From Afipia sp. (GTDB lineage Bacteria; Pseudomonadota; Alphaproteobacteria; Rhizobiales; Xanthobacteraceae): DNA of 21,058 bases. The notes under the pieces were generated by a model, which did not search any database, had not been told where the DNA came from, and saw nothing but the letters and a program-made list of their open reading frames with translations. The translations under genes were made by a program, and so were the position numbers. The stretch lies in the NCBI GenBank assembly GCA_026400415.1, contig JAPLPA010000365.1:1-21058 (forward strand). Direction: 5' to 3'. Of this stretch, positions 7,723-15,586 are shown piece by piece (positions within the stretch are counted from its first letter, which is position 1; every line of letters begins with the position of its first letter).

Positions 7723-8478
7723 ATGATGGGAAGTTTGCTAGCGGTCGATAAACTTTCCGTTCGATATGGCCCGGTGCTCGCTTTATCGGATGTGAATTTG
7801 ACGACGTCGGCTGGAGAGATCGTGACTCTTCTAGGATCCAACGGTGCCGGCAAATCTACGTTGATGCGAGCTCTCATCGGCTTAGCGATACCCAGCGGAG
7901 GCTCGATCTCGTTCAACGATGAAAAAATAGAGAACATGCCGGTCGAGAGTAGGGTGGCGCTTGGTATCGCGACTGTCCTTGAAGGTCGCGGGATGTTGCC
8001 GCGAATGACCGTTCTAGAGAACTTGCAAATGGGCGCTTATTTGCGAGCGAACGATTCTCTAGACGAGGATTTTGGGAAAGTCTTTTCGACATTTCCGGTT
8101 CTCAAAGAAAGATTAAAACAGCTGGCTGGCACGTTGAGCGGCGGTGAACAACAAATGCTTGCATTTGGTCGCGCGATGATGCTTCGACCGAAACTCATCT
8201 TAATGGATGAGCCCTCTATGGGACTCGCGCCTGTCATTGTTGAGAAGGTCTTCGAGGCTATCGAAAGCATCAACAGGGCGGGAACGAGCGTACTTTTGAT
8301 CGAGCAGAATGCACGTATGGCTCTGTCCATCGCTCACCGATTTTACGTTTTAAGTGTGGGCTCTATTGTTCTCGCGGGAAAAGTCAGTGGCGAAAAGCTG
8401 CTCGTCGAAAGAACAGATGGACGAGTAGATGAAATATCAGAAGAGGAGTTGGAAGCCGCCTATCTGGAAGGAAGCTAA
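7723..8478 (+). CDS. livF: Branched-chain amino acid-type ABC transporter ATP-binding protein LivF (copy 1)
   Basis: A 251-residue ABC ATPase of the LivF type, cytoplasmic, energising uptake by the adjacent permeases. Walker A is GSNGAGKST at residues 38-46, the signature LSGGEQQ lies near residue 140, and Walker B with the LivF-typical ILMDEPSMGLAP follows. ATG 7723 and ATG 7726 are adjacent; either is possible after GGGTAAAG. The frame is open back to 7531, but that overlaps the CCG-protein gene in another frame and is not LivF-like. The start lies two bases after the CCG stop, so it is co-transcribed with the redox genes. A short extension (TDGRVDEISEEELEAAYLEG) forms the tail. Gene order is unusual in having livF first. 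Confidence 0.9.
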   Translation: MMGSLLAVDKLSVRYGPVLALSDVNLTTSAGEIVTLLGSNGAGKSTLMRALIGLAIPSGGSISFNDEKIENMPVESRVALGIATVLEGRGMLPRMTVLENLQMGAYLRANDSLDEDFGKVFSTFPVLKERLKQLAGTLSGGEQQMLAFGRAMMLRPKLILMDEPSMGLAPVIVEKVFEAIESINRAGTSVLLIEQNARMALSIAHRFYVLSVGSIVLAGKVSGEKLLVERTDGRVDEISEEELEAAYLEGS

Positions 8479-8512
8479 CGAGACTAAATAAGTAACAATC
8501 TGGGAGGGTAAC

Positions 8513-9676
8513 ATGTTTATTACAAGCAGAAGACTGTTTGGCGCCGCCGCAATGATGGCCGCGATCGGCGTTCTCTCGAACGTATTAGTCGCACAGGAAA
8601 AGCCAACTTATAAGATTGGATATGTGGGACCAATTACGGGGCCGAATACGTCCGTCGGTGTAGGCACTATGAACTCGATCGATTTGGCAATTCGTCAAGC
8701 AAATGCTCGTGGGGATTTGCCGTTTAAGTTGGAGTTCATCTCAGAGACCGACGATTCAAAGCCGGCCGCGGGCGTAGCGGCGATCCAAAAAATATGTTCG
8801 GACAAATCGGTGTTGGCGGTTTCAGCACACTGGAATAGCCCAGTTGCTATGGCGACCGGCCCGTACTTGGACAGCTGCGGCATGCTTAATCTCATTTCCG
8901 GCGCTGCTGCAAACGGAATAACAAAACAAGGATGGAAAGGCGTTGGTCGAGTGAACTCGCCTTTCCGCTACGTTTTTCCGGAACTGGCAAAAGTTGCATA
9001 CGCGGATCTCGGGCTTCGTAAAATTGCAATTGTTCATTCGCTAGATGATTACGGGAACGAGACAGCTAAAGAATTTTCGGAAGAATTCACGAAGCTTGGA
9101 GGACAAATTGTTTTCAGGGATGGTTACAACGTTGGAGATCGTGATTTCACATCCCTCCTGACAAAAGTCAGAAGCTCGCGACCGGAAGCGGTTCTCCATG
9201 GAGGCGTTAGTACGGAAGCAGCCCTCATTGTTCGTCAGATGCGGCAACTAGGAATGAAACAGCCATATCTCGGCCATTCAGGATTCCAGACAGTCGCTTA
9301 TGTCCAGGCGGTAGGGGAGATTGGCGACGGGACACTCGTTGCATCCTTAGCGCCATTTCCTGAGGACCTACCTGGCGGAAAGCAATTTCTCTTGGACTAC
9401 AAAGCTGCTGGTTTCAAAGATCCACCCGACGTGTACGGCGTCTTCGGCTACGCAGCTGGCCAAACCCTTGTAGAACTCGCACGTCGTTTCGGACCTGATC
9501 GTGCCGCAATATTTCAAAATTATCGAACAGCATCTGACATCAAAACGATAATTGGATCTCAGTCCTTTGACGCGGATGGTGAATTACAACCGAAAAAAAT
9601 TGGAATCTCAGTTTTGGAAAAAGGCGAATGGAAGAAATTTGATGCCTCAGATTACAAGAAGAATTTTATGAAATGA
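8513..9676 (+). CDS. livK: Periplasmic substrate-binding protein of the Liv/HAAT transporter (copy 1)
   Basis: A 387-residue type-I periplasmic binding protein (Peripla_BP_6/LivK-like). The N-terminus has Arg-Arg followed by a hydrophobic stretch and a plausible signal-peptidase site before QEKPTYKIGY, near residue 28. There is no lipobox cysteine. The mature start (KIGYVGPITGPNTSVGVG) is typical of the family. An AGGG ribosome-binding site (GGGAGGG) lies just before ATG 8513. It defines the substrate of copy 1. Members of this family bind amino acids, amides, urea or aromatic and aliphatic acids, so leucine should not be assumed. Its linkage to a flavin/Fe-S/CCG complex suggests the ligand is the substrate, or a precursor of the substrate, of that complex. 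Confidence 0.9.
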   Translation: MFITSRRLFGAAAMMAAIGVLSNVLVAQEKPTYKIGYVGPITGPNTSVGVGTMNSIDLAIRQANARGDLPFKLEFISETDDSKPAAGVAAIQKICSDKSVLAVSAHWNSPVAMATGPYLDSCGMLNLISGAAANGITKQGWKGVGRVNSPFRYVFPELAKVAYADLGLRKIAIVHSLDDYGNETAKEFSEEFTKLGGQIVFRDGYNVGDRDFTSLLTKVRSSRPEAVLHGGVSTEAALIVRQMRQLGMKQPYLGHSGFQTVAYVQAVGEIGDGTLVASLAPFPEDLPGGKQFLLDYKAAGFKDPPDVYGVFGYAAGQTLVELARRFGPDRAAIFQNYRTASDIKTIIGSQSFDADGELQPKKIGISVLEKGEWKKFDASDYKKNFMK

Positions 9677-9732
9677 GGGCAATGAAAACCGTAGACCAAC
9701 TGTTGTAGCAAGCCATCGTAGGAATTCTGCCA

Positions 9733-10647
9733 ATGCTGTTTGAGGAAATTGTACAACAATTGGTCAATGGCCTTACGTTGGCGGCGATCTATGCGCTGAT
9801 CGCCGTCGGCGTTAGCCTGTTTTTCGGGGCAATAGGGATTGTTAATCTTGCTCATGGCGATGTGGCAGCATTTGCCGCATTTTCAGCTATCGTCGCACAA
9901 AAGCTATTAGAGACATTTCTAAGCGTCAATGCAGCTGCACTATTATCGATTCCCATTGGGATCCTGGTGGGAGCAGCGGTCGGTTGGGGACTATATCGCT
10001 TCGCTTTCCGCCCATTGGGAGAGGCGCCACCTGTAATTGGTCTGCTAGCGGCAATTGCTTCCGGCTTTATCATTCGAGAATCGATTTTTAATTTTTTCAG
10101 CGGCGGCAGAAATCCGCAGCCGTTTACGTCTGCGATCCCGAACGTTGTGGTCGAGGTCAACGGCGTCTTTGTTTTGCTGAAGCAATTGGTCGTAGTAGGC
10201 ACAGCCCTATGCCTAGTAGTTTGGCTGGCCACGACATTAAATCGAACGCAGTACGGACGCGCAGTTCGTAGTTTAGTAAATAACAGAGAGGCAGCGCGCA
10301 CACTCGGCGTACCAATCGACCGTACCTTAGCAATAACTTTTTTGCTTGGGGGAGGATTGGCAGGCGTTGCGGGAGTTCTGAACGGTATCTACTACAGCAT
10401 CGTTCAGTTCGACATGGGCGTACTACTTACAATCAAAGGATTTGTCGCAGCCGTAATTGGTGGTCTTGGAAATATTTATGGAGCTCTAATTGGCGCACTT
10501 ATCATCGGCCTTCTTGAAGCGTTCACGGCCGGATTTTTACCGAAAGGCAATGCATATAAAGACGTTGTAGTTTTTGGTGCGTTGATCCTGATTTTGCTGC
10601 TCCGTCCCGAAGGCATTCTTGGTTCGCCAAACGCGAAGAAGGTATGA
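9733..10647 (+). CDS. livH: Liv/HAAT ABC transporter permease LivH (copy 1)
   Basis: A 304-residue inner-membrane permease with about eight hydrophobic segments. The LivH landmark GIVNLAHGDV lies near residues 36-45, and the cytoplasmic ATPase-coupling loop with NNREAARTLGVP near residues 180-191. The conserved C-terminal part GFVAAVIGGLGNIYGALIGA and LLRPEGILG is complete. ATG 9733 is preceded by TAGGAA. The 56 bases after livK contain no gene I can support. The stop overlaps the livM start as ATGA, implying translational coupling and equal production of the two permease halves. Confidence 0.9.
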   Translation: MLFEEIVQQLVNGLTLAAIYALIAVGVSLFFGAIGIVNLAHGDVAAFAAFSAIVAQKLLETFLSVNAAALLSIPIGILVGAAVGWGLYRFAFRPLGEAPPVIGLLAAIASGFIIRESIFNFFSGGRNPQPFTSAIPNVVVEVNGVFVLLKQLVVVGTALCLVVWLATTLNRTQYGRAVRSLVNNREAARTLGVPIDRTLAITFLLGGGLAGVAGVLNGIYYSIVQFDMGVLLTIKGFVAAVIGGLGNIYGALIGALIIGLLEAFTAGFLPKGNAYKDVVVFGALILILLLRPEGILGSPNAKKV

Positions 10648-11837
10648 CGATGAGCGCACTAAGAAAGACAAGGGTCGCTTCAACGAGTGTGGCATCGAGC
10701 GCGTTATTGTGCGCTGGTGCAATGACCGTGATTTGGGGAGCAACAATAACTTTCCTCATGATTCATAACGAATATCTTTCCATTTTATTGGCCGCGGTTT
10801 CGATCGGAACAATCGAAGCAATCCGCCGATTCGTTCCAAATTCTTTAAATTCAATAACGCAGTCCGTAGCGAATCGAAGCGAGATCGTCGTCGGCGTCTC
10901 ACTCGTAGCGCTAGTGGCGCTGCCGTTTTTATTGCAGAGCAATGCCTATTGGATTCACATTCTTACCATGGTTTTCATTTTCGGATTTGCTGCCCAAGGT
11001 TTAAATATTCACTTGGGAGAAATTGGTGCAATTAATGTTGGATACGCTGGATTTTTTGCAATTGGTGCGTATTCCGCTTCAATCATTATGGTGGATTACG
11101 GTTCTACATTTTGGATGAGCTTGATTTATGCAACAGCAATTTGCTGGTTCACAGGCCTGCTGGTTGGAGCGTGTACCATCCGAACGACAGGAGACTACCT
11201 CTCTCTCGTCACACTCGGTTTTGGTTTAATCGTTTACCAACTGGCCGTAAACATGACGTGGCTTACCCATGGGACAGATGGGGTTCACGTTCCAAAGCCG
11301 CAATTCTTCGGTCATGGCTTCGATCGCCCTATCGATCTCGGTTTCGTTCATCTTCCAAAAGAATCCAATTTTTATTTTCTCGGGTTGCTCTGCCTAGTCC
11401 TCGCGATGCTTGTTTCACACAGAATGACAAAATCGTGGATAGGACGGACTTGGGCTGCAATGAGGCAAGACCCTCTAGGAGCAGGGTGTTTCGGTATCAA
11501 CGTTCCGATCATGCAAGTACTTTCTTTCGCATTTGGCGCAGCGTTCGCAGGAGTTGCAGGAGCTCTTTATGCTGGCGAGATAGGGTTCATTGAACCGGGA
11601 GAATTCACAATTTTTATGTCGATTACTTTGATTTGCATGGTGATTTTGGGGGGTATGGGAAATTGGTGGGGAGTCGTGATAGGCGCATTCATCATGATCG
11701 TTGTGCCTGAGAAACTGCGCGACTTTCAAGAAATGCGATACTTTCTTTATGGCATTGTCCTCTTGGTTATTCTTATCCATCGCCCTTACGGACTCTTTGC
11801 GAGTACTCGACGCAAGTTTGAAAAACTTATTGGCTAG
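10644..11837 (+). CDS. livM: Liv/HAAT ABC transporter permease LivM (copy 1)
   Basis: A 397-residue permease, longer than the usual LivM of about 330 because of an N-terminal extension of roughly 80 residues with two extra hydrophobic segments. Family landmarks are LGEIGAINVGYAGFFAIGAY, GDYLSLVTLGFGLIV, the coupling loop AAMRQDPLGAGCFGINV, and VILGGMGNWWGVVIGAFIM near the C-terminus. ATG 10644 overlaps the livH stop; ATG 10650 is an alternative two codons later. It should pair with LivH to form the membrane channel. The reading frame is uninterrupted and looks functional, in contrast to the broken livG that follows 15 bases later. Confidence 0.9.
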   Translation: MTMSALRKTRVASTSVASSALLCAGAMTVIWGATITFLMIHNEYLSILLAAVSIGTIEAIRRFVPNSLNSITQSVANRSEIVVGVSLVALVALPFLLQSNAYWIHILTMVFIFGFAAQGLNIHLGEIGAINVGYAGFFAIGAYSASIIMVDYGSTFWMSLIYATAICWFTGLLVGACTIRTTGDYLSLVTLGFGLIVYQLAVNMTWLTHGTDGVHVPKPQFFGHGFDRPIDLGFVHLPKESNFYFLGLLCLVLAMLVSHRMTKSWIGRTWAAMRQDPLGAGCFGINVPIMQVLSFAFGAAFAGVAGALYAGEIGFIEPGEFTIFMSITLICMVILGGMGNWWGVVIGAFIMIVVPEKLRDFQEMRYFLYGIVLLVILIHRPYGLFASTRRKFEKLIG

Positions 11838-11852
11838 TATAGGAAAACCACC

Positions 11853-12649
11853 GTGTCAAAATCTCTGGCGTCGCGAGTAGCTTCGGAATCTGAACCTATT
11901 TTAAGAATCCGCGATCTACGCAAGAATTTTGGCGGAGTTCGTGCAATCGATGGCGTGAACCTGGACGTATACGAGGGTGAGATCGTCGGCGTTATAGGTC
12001 CAAATGGATCCGGCAAAACGACGACGTTCAATGTCCTTACTGGTCTTGTAAAGGCTAGCGGCGGAAGCATCCGCTGGAAGGGAGATCGCGAACTTGTTGG
12101 TGCGGAGCCATGGACCATTTTTGAACTTGGAATTGCTAGAACGTTTCAAAACATTCGCCTTCCACTGGGTCTGTCAGTACTAGAAAATGTGATGATGGGT
12201 CTTTTTTTGGAGGAGCGGTCAAATTGGCTTCACGTTCTCTTCGACACCAACCGTTTACGACGCCGTCGGGAAGAGATGTCTAGCCGTGCACATGAGGCAC
12301 TTCGCTTCATAAGCCAGTCCCTTTCGCATACGCCAGAAAGACTCGTTGCAGAATTGAAATTGCACGGGCAATTGTTTCTAAACCCAAGCTTCTGCTGCTG
12401 GACGAACCGACAGCAGGAATGAACGCGGGGGAAACTGACGAATTGGGCGTTGATATACGCAAGGTAAGCGAAACGGGAATTACGGTTGTGTTGGTTGAGC
12501 ACAAAATGAAATTTATTTCAGATCTAGCAGACCGCGTTGCCGTACTAAATTTTGGACAAAAAATTGCGGAAGATACATACGAACACATTCGGTCGAATGA
12601 AAAGGTCATAGAAGCATATCTTGGCCGACGTCGTGCTGCGCAAGCGTAA
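11853..12649 (+). pseudogene. livG: livG (copy 1), frameshifted by a short deletion that removes the ABC signature motif
   Basis: The first part (11853 to about 12356) encodes a normal LivG N-terminus from a GTG start: Walker A GPNGSGKTTT near residues 50-59, GIARTFQNIRLP, then SQSLSHTPERLVAEL. After VAEL, family members continue with the signature (SYGDQ or similar) and then EIARAI. Here the sequence jumps straight from GAATTG at 12351-12356 into AAATTGCACGG. The rest (EIARAIVSKPKLLLLDEPTA, GMNAGETDEL, EHKMKFISDLADRVAVLNFG, ending at 12649) continues in another frame. Comparison with the family suggests about 25 bases are missing, which fits the observed frame change. The reading frame of the first part stops at 12422. 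Without the signature and with separated Walker A and B, neither piece should be an active ATPase. An assembly or sequencing error cannot be excluded. Confidence 0.88.
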
Positions 12650-12674
12650 TATATTCTAGAGCACAGGAGCGAAT

Positions 12675-12821
12675 ATGCCGAAAATGTCGTGGGCCATCGT
12701 GTTAATTGGCCTGATCTTGGGTTTAGCAATTCTGTCGCTCGTTCTATCTCCGGGACATTTGTGTGGAAATAAAGACACGTTGAGCAGCGTTGTTAAGCCG
12801 GTTTGTCCTTTTTTCTTTTAA
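12675..12821 (+). CDS. Small single-helix membrane protein, 48 residues, unknown
   Basis: I do not recognise this protein. An AGGAG ribosome-binding site at 12665-12669 lies 5 bases before ATG 12675, and the frame ends with TAA at 12819-12821. The N-terminus is MPKMSWAIVLIGLI followed by more hydrophobic residues to about residue 25, consistent with one membrane helix or an uncleaved signal. A short polar tail contains two cysteines (LCGNKDTL and KPVCPFFF). It begins 25 bases after livG on the same strand, so it may be the last gene of that operon. Short hydrophobic open frames can arise by chance; the good ribosome-binding site and spacing are the main support. Confidence 0.5.
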   Translation: MPKMSWAIVLIGLILGLAILSLVLSPGHLCGNKDTLSSVVKPVCPFFF

Positions 12822-12910
12822 CTCGGTCAAGGCGCTTTCGCTTCGCATTCCGAATGTTTGAAATGTCCTCTCCTAGTTTCATGTAAATTCCGGAGCCTGA
12901 CCCGGGCGAT

Positions 12911-12935
12911 TGACCTGACGGATATTTTGGACCAG
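12911..12935 (+). repeat. Left terminal inverted repeat of the IS3 remnant
   Basis: It begins TGACCTGACGG and ends TTTTGGACCAG. It matches the right-end repeat read on the opposite strand with a few mismatches and a short length difference. Confidence 0.75.
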
Positions 12936-12946
12936 CGGGATAGAGA

Positions 12947-13135
12947 CTACTGTATGGCGTAGCTCCGATCCAGATGAGTTGCCGGGATTGATGTTTGCGG
13001 AGCCGGTGGTCGATAGTTCAGCGATGAGTGCGGTCTGATCGTGTTGTAGTGCTTGCGCCATTGCTCGATGACGACGGTGGCCTCCTTCAGACTGTAGAAC
13101 ATCTCTCCGTTGAGTAGTTGGTCGCGCAGTTCTGC
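12947..13135 (-). pseudogene. IS3-family OrfB transposase, C-terminal remnant
   Basis: Read on the minus strand this encodes ELRDQLLNGEMFYSLKEA, then EQWRKHYNTIRPHSSLNYRP and PAPQ. This is the conserved end of the integrase core (rve) of IS3-family OrfB transposases. The natural stop is TAG at 12949-12947. Only about 62 residues of an expected 270-300 remain, and the Asp, Asp and most of the DDE region are absent. It is joined directly to the orfA remnant in a different reading frame near 13130-13140. Confidence 0.82.
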
Positions 13136-13137
13136 TG

Positions 13138-13251
13138 CGATATTCCGGCTTCCCGGCACGCCACCGGCGGAGACTTACCCTGTGACAGCAGCACTTCGAT
13201 CTGACAGATCACCACCACAATCTGCTCTGCGCTGAACCTCTTCTTCGGCAT
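13138..13251 (-). pseudogene. IS3-family OrfA, N-terminal remnant
   Basis: Read on the minus strand from ATG 13251 this gives MPKKRFSAEQIVVVICQIEV and then LLSQGKSPPVACREAGIS, the N-terminal helix-turn-helix of an IS3-family OrfA. AAGGAG lies upstream at a normal distance. After about 38 codons the homology stops at the internal deletion junction. The frame then runs on through shifted orfB sequence to 13087, giving a nonsense tail. Confidence 0.8.
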
Positions 13252-13288
13252 CACCAAAGCTCCTTTCCAAGACATTCTCTCACAATGT

Positions 13289-13315
13289 CTGGTCCAAAAA
13301 AGCCCGGTCAGGTCA
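13289..13315 (-). repeat. Right terminal inverted repeat of the IS3 remnant
   Basis: Read on the minus strand from 13315 it begins TGACCTGACCGG and ends TTTTGGACCAG, mirroring the left end. Immediately inside, GACATT CTCTCAC AATGTC at 13271-13289 forms a further 6-bp dyad, probably part of the original orfA promoter region. Confidence 0.75.
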
Positions 13316-13474
13316 CCTATCCTCATAGGCTCGGGAATCCGACGCCGAACGAGCGCCACAGAAATGCACAGCACGTTGCGCGGATTGCCAGTGCACAGCC
13401 CATCTAAAACACGATAGCGTTCTTGCACACCAGACGCGCCTGTTGAAGTGCGCGCGCAAAGGGAGTGACGGGTG

Positions 13475-14680
13475 ATGGCGAAATTTGCGATTTGTCGCCT
13501 CGTGGCGGCTTCGATCGGCGTCCTTGTGCTCTGTGCGACGGGTCATGCGCAGGAGCCTATCCGTGTCGGCTTTCCGATTGTGATGTCGGGAGCAGGCGCT
13601 CAGTTCGGGGTTCCCGTTCTGAAAGGTGCTCAGATGTACGCGGAGGAGGTCAACAAATCCGGCGGTATTCTTGGCCGCAAGATAGAGATCGTTCCGCGCG
13701 ACACGAAGTTAAGGCCAGACGAGGCAGTGAGGGTGGCGCGCGAGCTAATCACTCGCGAGCGAGTCAATTTTCTCGTCGGGACGTTTACCTCCGCTGAAGG
13801 GCCGGCAGTCTCCGAGATCGCGAAGGAGAACAAGATCGTATTTATCGCGCCGGTTCCGGCTACAGACCGCTTGACCGCGCCAGACTCGCTCCATCCGTTC
13901 GTCTTCCGCGTGGCGAAGAACACGACGACCGAGGGGCGCGCCGCCGCCGAGATTCTGTCGAAATGGCAGGATGTAAAGCGTGTTGCGACGATTGCGCCCG
14001 ATTACGCCTACGGACAGGACACGGTCAAATCCTTTGTCGAACGCATCAAGTTACTGCGCCCCGACATTGAGATCGTCGATCAACAATGGCCCAAACTGAG
14101 CGAGCCCGATTACACGCCGTTCCTGACCGCACAACTCGCCCGCAAGCCCGATGCAGTGGTTTCGGTACTGTGCTGCGGAAATTTCGACACGCTTGTCAAA
14201 CAAGGCAAGCCGCTCGGTTACTTCGAGTCCATCAAATTCAAGATGCTGGCGCTGGGAGAGGCGGGTTCGGTCGAAACAATGCGCGCACTCGGTAGCGACT
14301 ATCCCCTCGGGATATGGGGCAACACGTATGACGCGTTCTATTGGGACGGACCTCCCGGCCACCGCGCCTACATCGAGCGGTTGCAGGCCTTCACTGGCGA
14401 AAAAGATCCTTCCTCCTGGCCGATCCAGGGCTACATCGCCATGCAATTCCTGGTCGAGGCCATCAAGAAGGCCAAGACCATCGATTCGGAGAAGGTCGCT
14501 GCCGCGATGCTCGGTCTGACGATAGCGTCGCCTGTCGGGCCATTGACGATGCGCGAGAAAGATCATCAAGCCAATCGCGGCCAGCTATATGGCATTGCGA
14601 TCAAGGACGCAGGTTACTCATTCGCGATCCTGGACCCCAAATCCATCCTGAGCATCGACCCTGCAAAGTTAATGGATTGA
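13475..14680 (+). CDS. livK: Periplasmic substrate-binding protein of the second Liv/HAAT transporter
   Basis: A 401-residue periplasmic binding protein of the LivK type. The signal peptide spans about residues 1-25, with a likely cut after GHA before QEPIRVGFPI. The family opening GFPIVMSGAGAQFGVPVLKG and ALTIASPVGPLTMRE-like C-terminal part are present. I choose ATG 13475, about 9 bases after GGGAG; GTG 13472 directly precedes it in frame. It is distinct from copy 1 in length and sequence and is much richer in G+C. As the first gene of the second transporter operon it would set substrate choice. The ligand is not predictable from sequence alone; aromatic acids, amides and amino acids are all known for this family. 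Confidence 0.9.
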   Translation: MAKFAICRLVAASIGVLVLCATGHAQEPIRVGFPIVMSGAGAQFGVPVLKGAQMYAEEVNKSGGILGRKIEIVPRDTKLRPDEAVRVARELITRERVNFLVGTFTSAEGPAVSEIAKENKIVFIAPVPATDRLTAPDSLHPFVFRVAKNTTTEGRAAAEILSKWQDVKRVATIAPDYAYGQDTVKSFVERIKLLRPDIEIVDQQWPKLSEPDYTPFLTAQLARKPDAVVSVLCCGNFDTLVKQGKPLGYFESIKFKMLALGEAGSVETMRALGSDYPLGIWGNTYDAFYWDGPPGHRAYIERLQAFTGEKDPSSWPIQGYIAMQFLVEAIKKAKTIDSEKVAAAMLGLTIASPVGPLTMREKDHQANRGQLYGIAIKDAGYSFAILDPKSILSIDPAKLMD

Positions 14681-14695
14681 TGGGGGTGCAGGCAG

Positions 14696-15586
14696 ATGAC
14701 TGCGGCCGTAATCATCAACCAGGCCTTTAGCGGACTCACGACCGCGGTCTTTCTTTTCATGACCGCGATCGGCCTCTCGCTGATTTTCGGCGTTATCCGT
14801 GTGCTCAATTTCGCCCATGGCTCCTTCTACATGCTCGGCGCTTACCTGGCCTATCAGTTCACGGTGTATCTCGGGTCGAGCAATCTTGGGTTCTGGGCGA
14901 GCGCGTTGCTCGCGGCGGCGACTGCGGCGCTGGTTGGCCTTATCGTCGAACGAACCTTGCTTTGCCGTCTCTACGGCAAGGAAGAGCTGCTGCAGCTCCT
15001 TTTCACTTACGCGCTGGTGCTGATTTTTGCGGACGCAGTGAAAGCGATCTGGGGGATTGAGCAGGTGTCTGTGTCTCGACCGCCCGCATTCAGCGGCGGG
15101 GTCAACTTCGCAGGCGCAGTCGTTCCTCAGTACAGTCTCGTCGTCAGCGTGATCTGCATGGCGCTGGTTCTTGCACTTTGGGTCATGATACAGCGTACGC
15201 GGATCGGTCGCATTGTCCGCGCCGCAGCCGCGGATCGAGAAATGGTCCGGGCGTTGGGAATCAACGTCACGAAGCTCTACTCGTCGGTCTTTGCCGGAGG
15301 ATGTTTCCTGGCTGGACTCGGAGGCGCGCTGGTATCGCCTGTGACGGCCATCAATCTCGGCATGGATGCCGATATCATCATCGCATCGTTCATCGCGGTG
15401 GTAGTTGGAGGAATGGGATCGTTCTGGGGAACGCTGCTCGGTTCGCTGCTCTATGGACAGGTGCTGGCCTTCGGAATTCTGTTACTTCCGCAATTCTCCT
15501 TGTTTGCCGTGTACGCCCTGATGGCCGTCGTGCTGATCGTCCGTCCTCATGGTCTGCTTGGCGTACGGGAGGCAGCCCGCGCATGA
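14696..15586 (+). CDS. livH: Liv/HAAT ABC transporter permease LivH (copy 2)
   Basis: A 296-residue inner-membrane permease with about eight hydrophobic segments. The LivH motif IRVLNFAHGSFYMLGAYLAY lies near residues 35-54. The ATPase-coupling loop RAAADREMVRALGINVTKLY is near 175-194, and the C-terminal block FIAVVVGGMGSFWGTLLGS and VRPHGLLG is complete. A GGGGGTG run precedes ATG 14696 as a ribosome-binding site. It starts 15 bases after livK and its stop overlaps the livM start as ATGA. Confidence 0.92.
   Translation: MTAAVIINQAFSGLTTAVFLFMTAIGLSLIFGVIRVLNFAHGSFYMLGAYLAYQFTVYLGSSNLGFWASALLAAATAALVGLIVERTLLCRLYGKEELLQLLFTYALVLIFADAVKAIWGIEQVSVSRPPAFSGGVNFAGAVVPQYSLVVSVICMALVLALWVMIQRTRIGRIVRAAAADREMVRALGINVTKLYSSVFAGGCFLAGLGGALVSPVTAINLGMDADIIIASFIAVVVGGMGSFWGTLLGSLLYGQVLAFGILLLPQFSLFAVYALMAVVLIVRPHGLLGVREAARA

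Larger units (their letters stand above)
12911..13315 (-). mobile_element. Internally deleted IS3-family element with both terminal inverted repeats
   Basis: Two imperfect terminal inverted repeats bound this 405-bp segment: TGACCTGAC..GG...TTTTGGACCAG read rightward from 12911, and the same motif read on the minus strand from 13315. Between them, on the minus strand, lie the start of an orfA transposase gene and the end of an orfB gene. Everything else of a normal element (about 1.2 kb or more) is missing, including nearly all of the DDE catalytic domain. The element cannot move by itself but could be mobilised in trans if a full copy exists. I see no matching target-site duplication in the flanks (GCGAT on the left, CCTAT on the right), so a rearrangement may have occurred here. 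Confidence 0.82.
12822..13474. other. Gene-free junction between the two transporter blocks, holding an IS remnant
   Basis: Apart from the decayed IS element at 12911-13315, I see no gene. Bases 12822-12910 show nothing recognisable. The part from 13316 to 13474 precedes the second livK and probably holds its promoter. A small perfect inverted repeat (CCTAT CCTC ATAGG) lies at 13316-13329, directly beside the IS end. Base composition is visibly richer in G+C to the right of this segment. Confidence 0.55.

Noticed and set aside
9682..9708. Eight-codon mini-ORF after livK copy 1, possible leader peptide
   Set aside because: Too short, no attenuator-like structure, and it sits inside an operon where chance mini-ORFs are common.
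12347..12425. Programmed ribosomal frameshift in livG copy 1
   Set aside because: No slippery site or downstream structure is evident, and frameshifting could not restore the missing signature motif.
14051..14569. Long minus-strand open frame opposite livK copy 2
   Set aside because: It is a high-G+C mirror frame of a well-supported gene; no family resemblance and no start signal.
15178..15582. LivM copy 2 extended upstream to 15178
   Set aside because: It overlaps livH throughout in another frame; ATGA coupling at 15583 gives a normal LivM.
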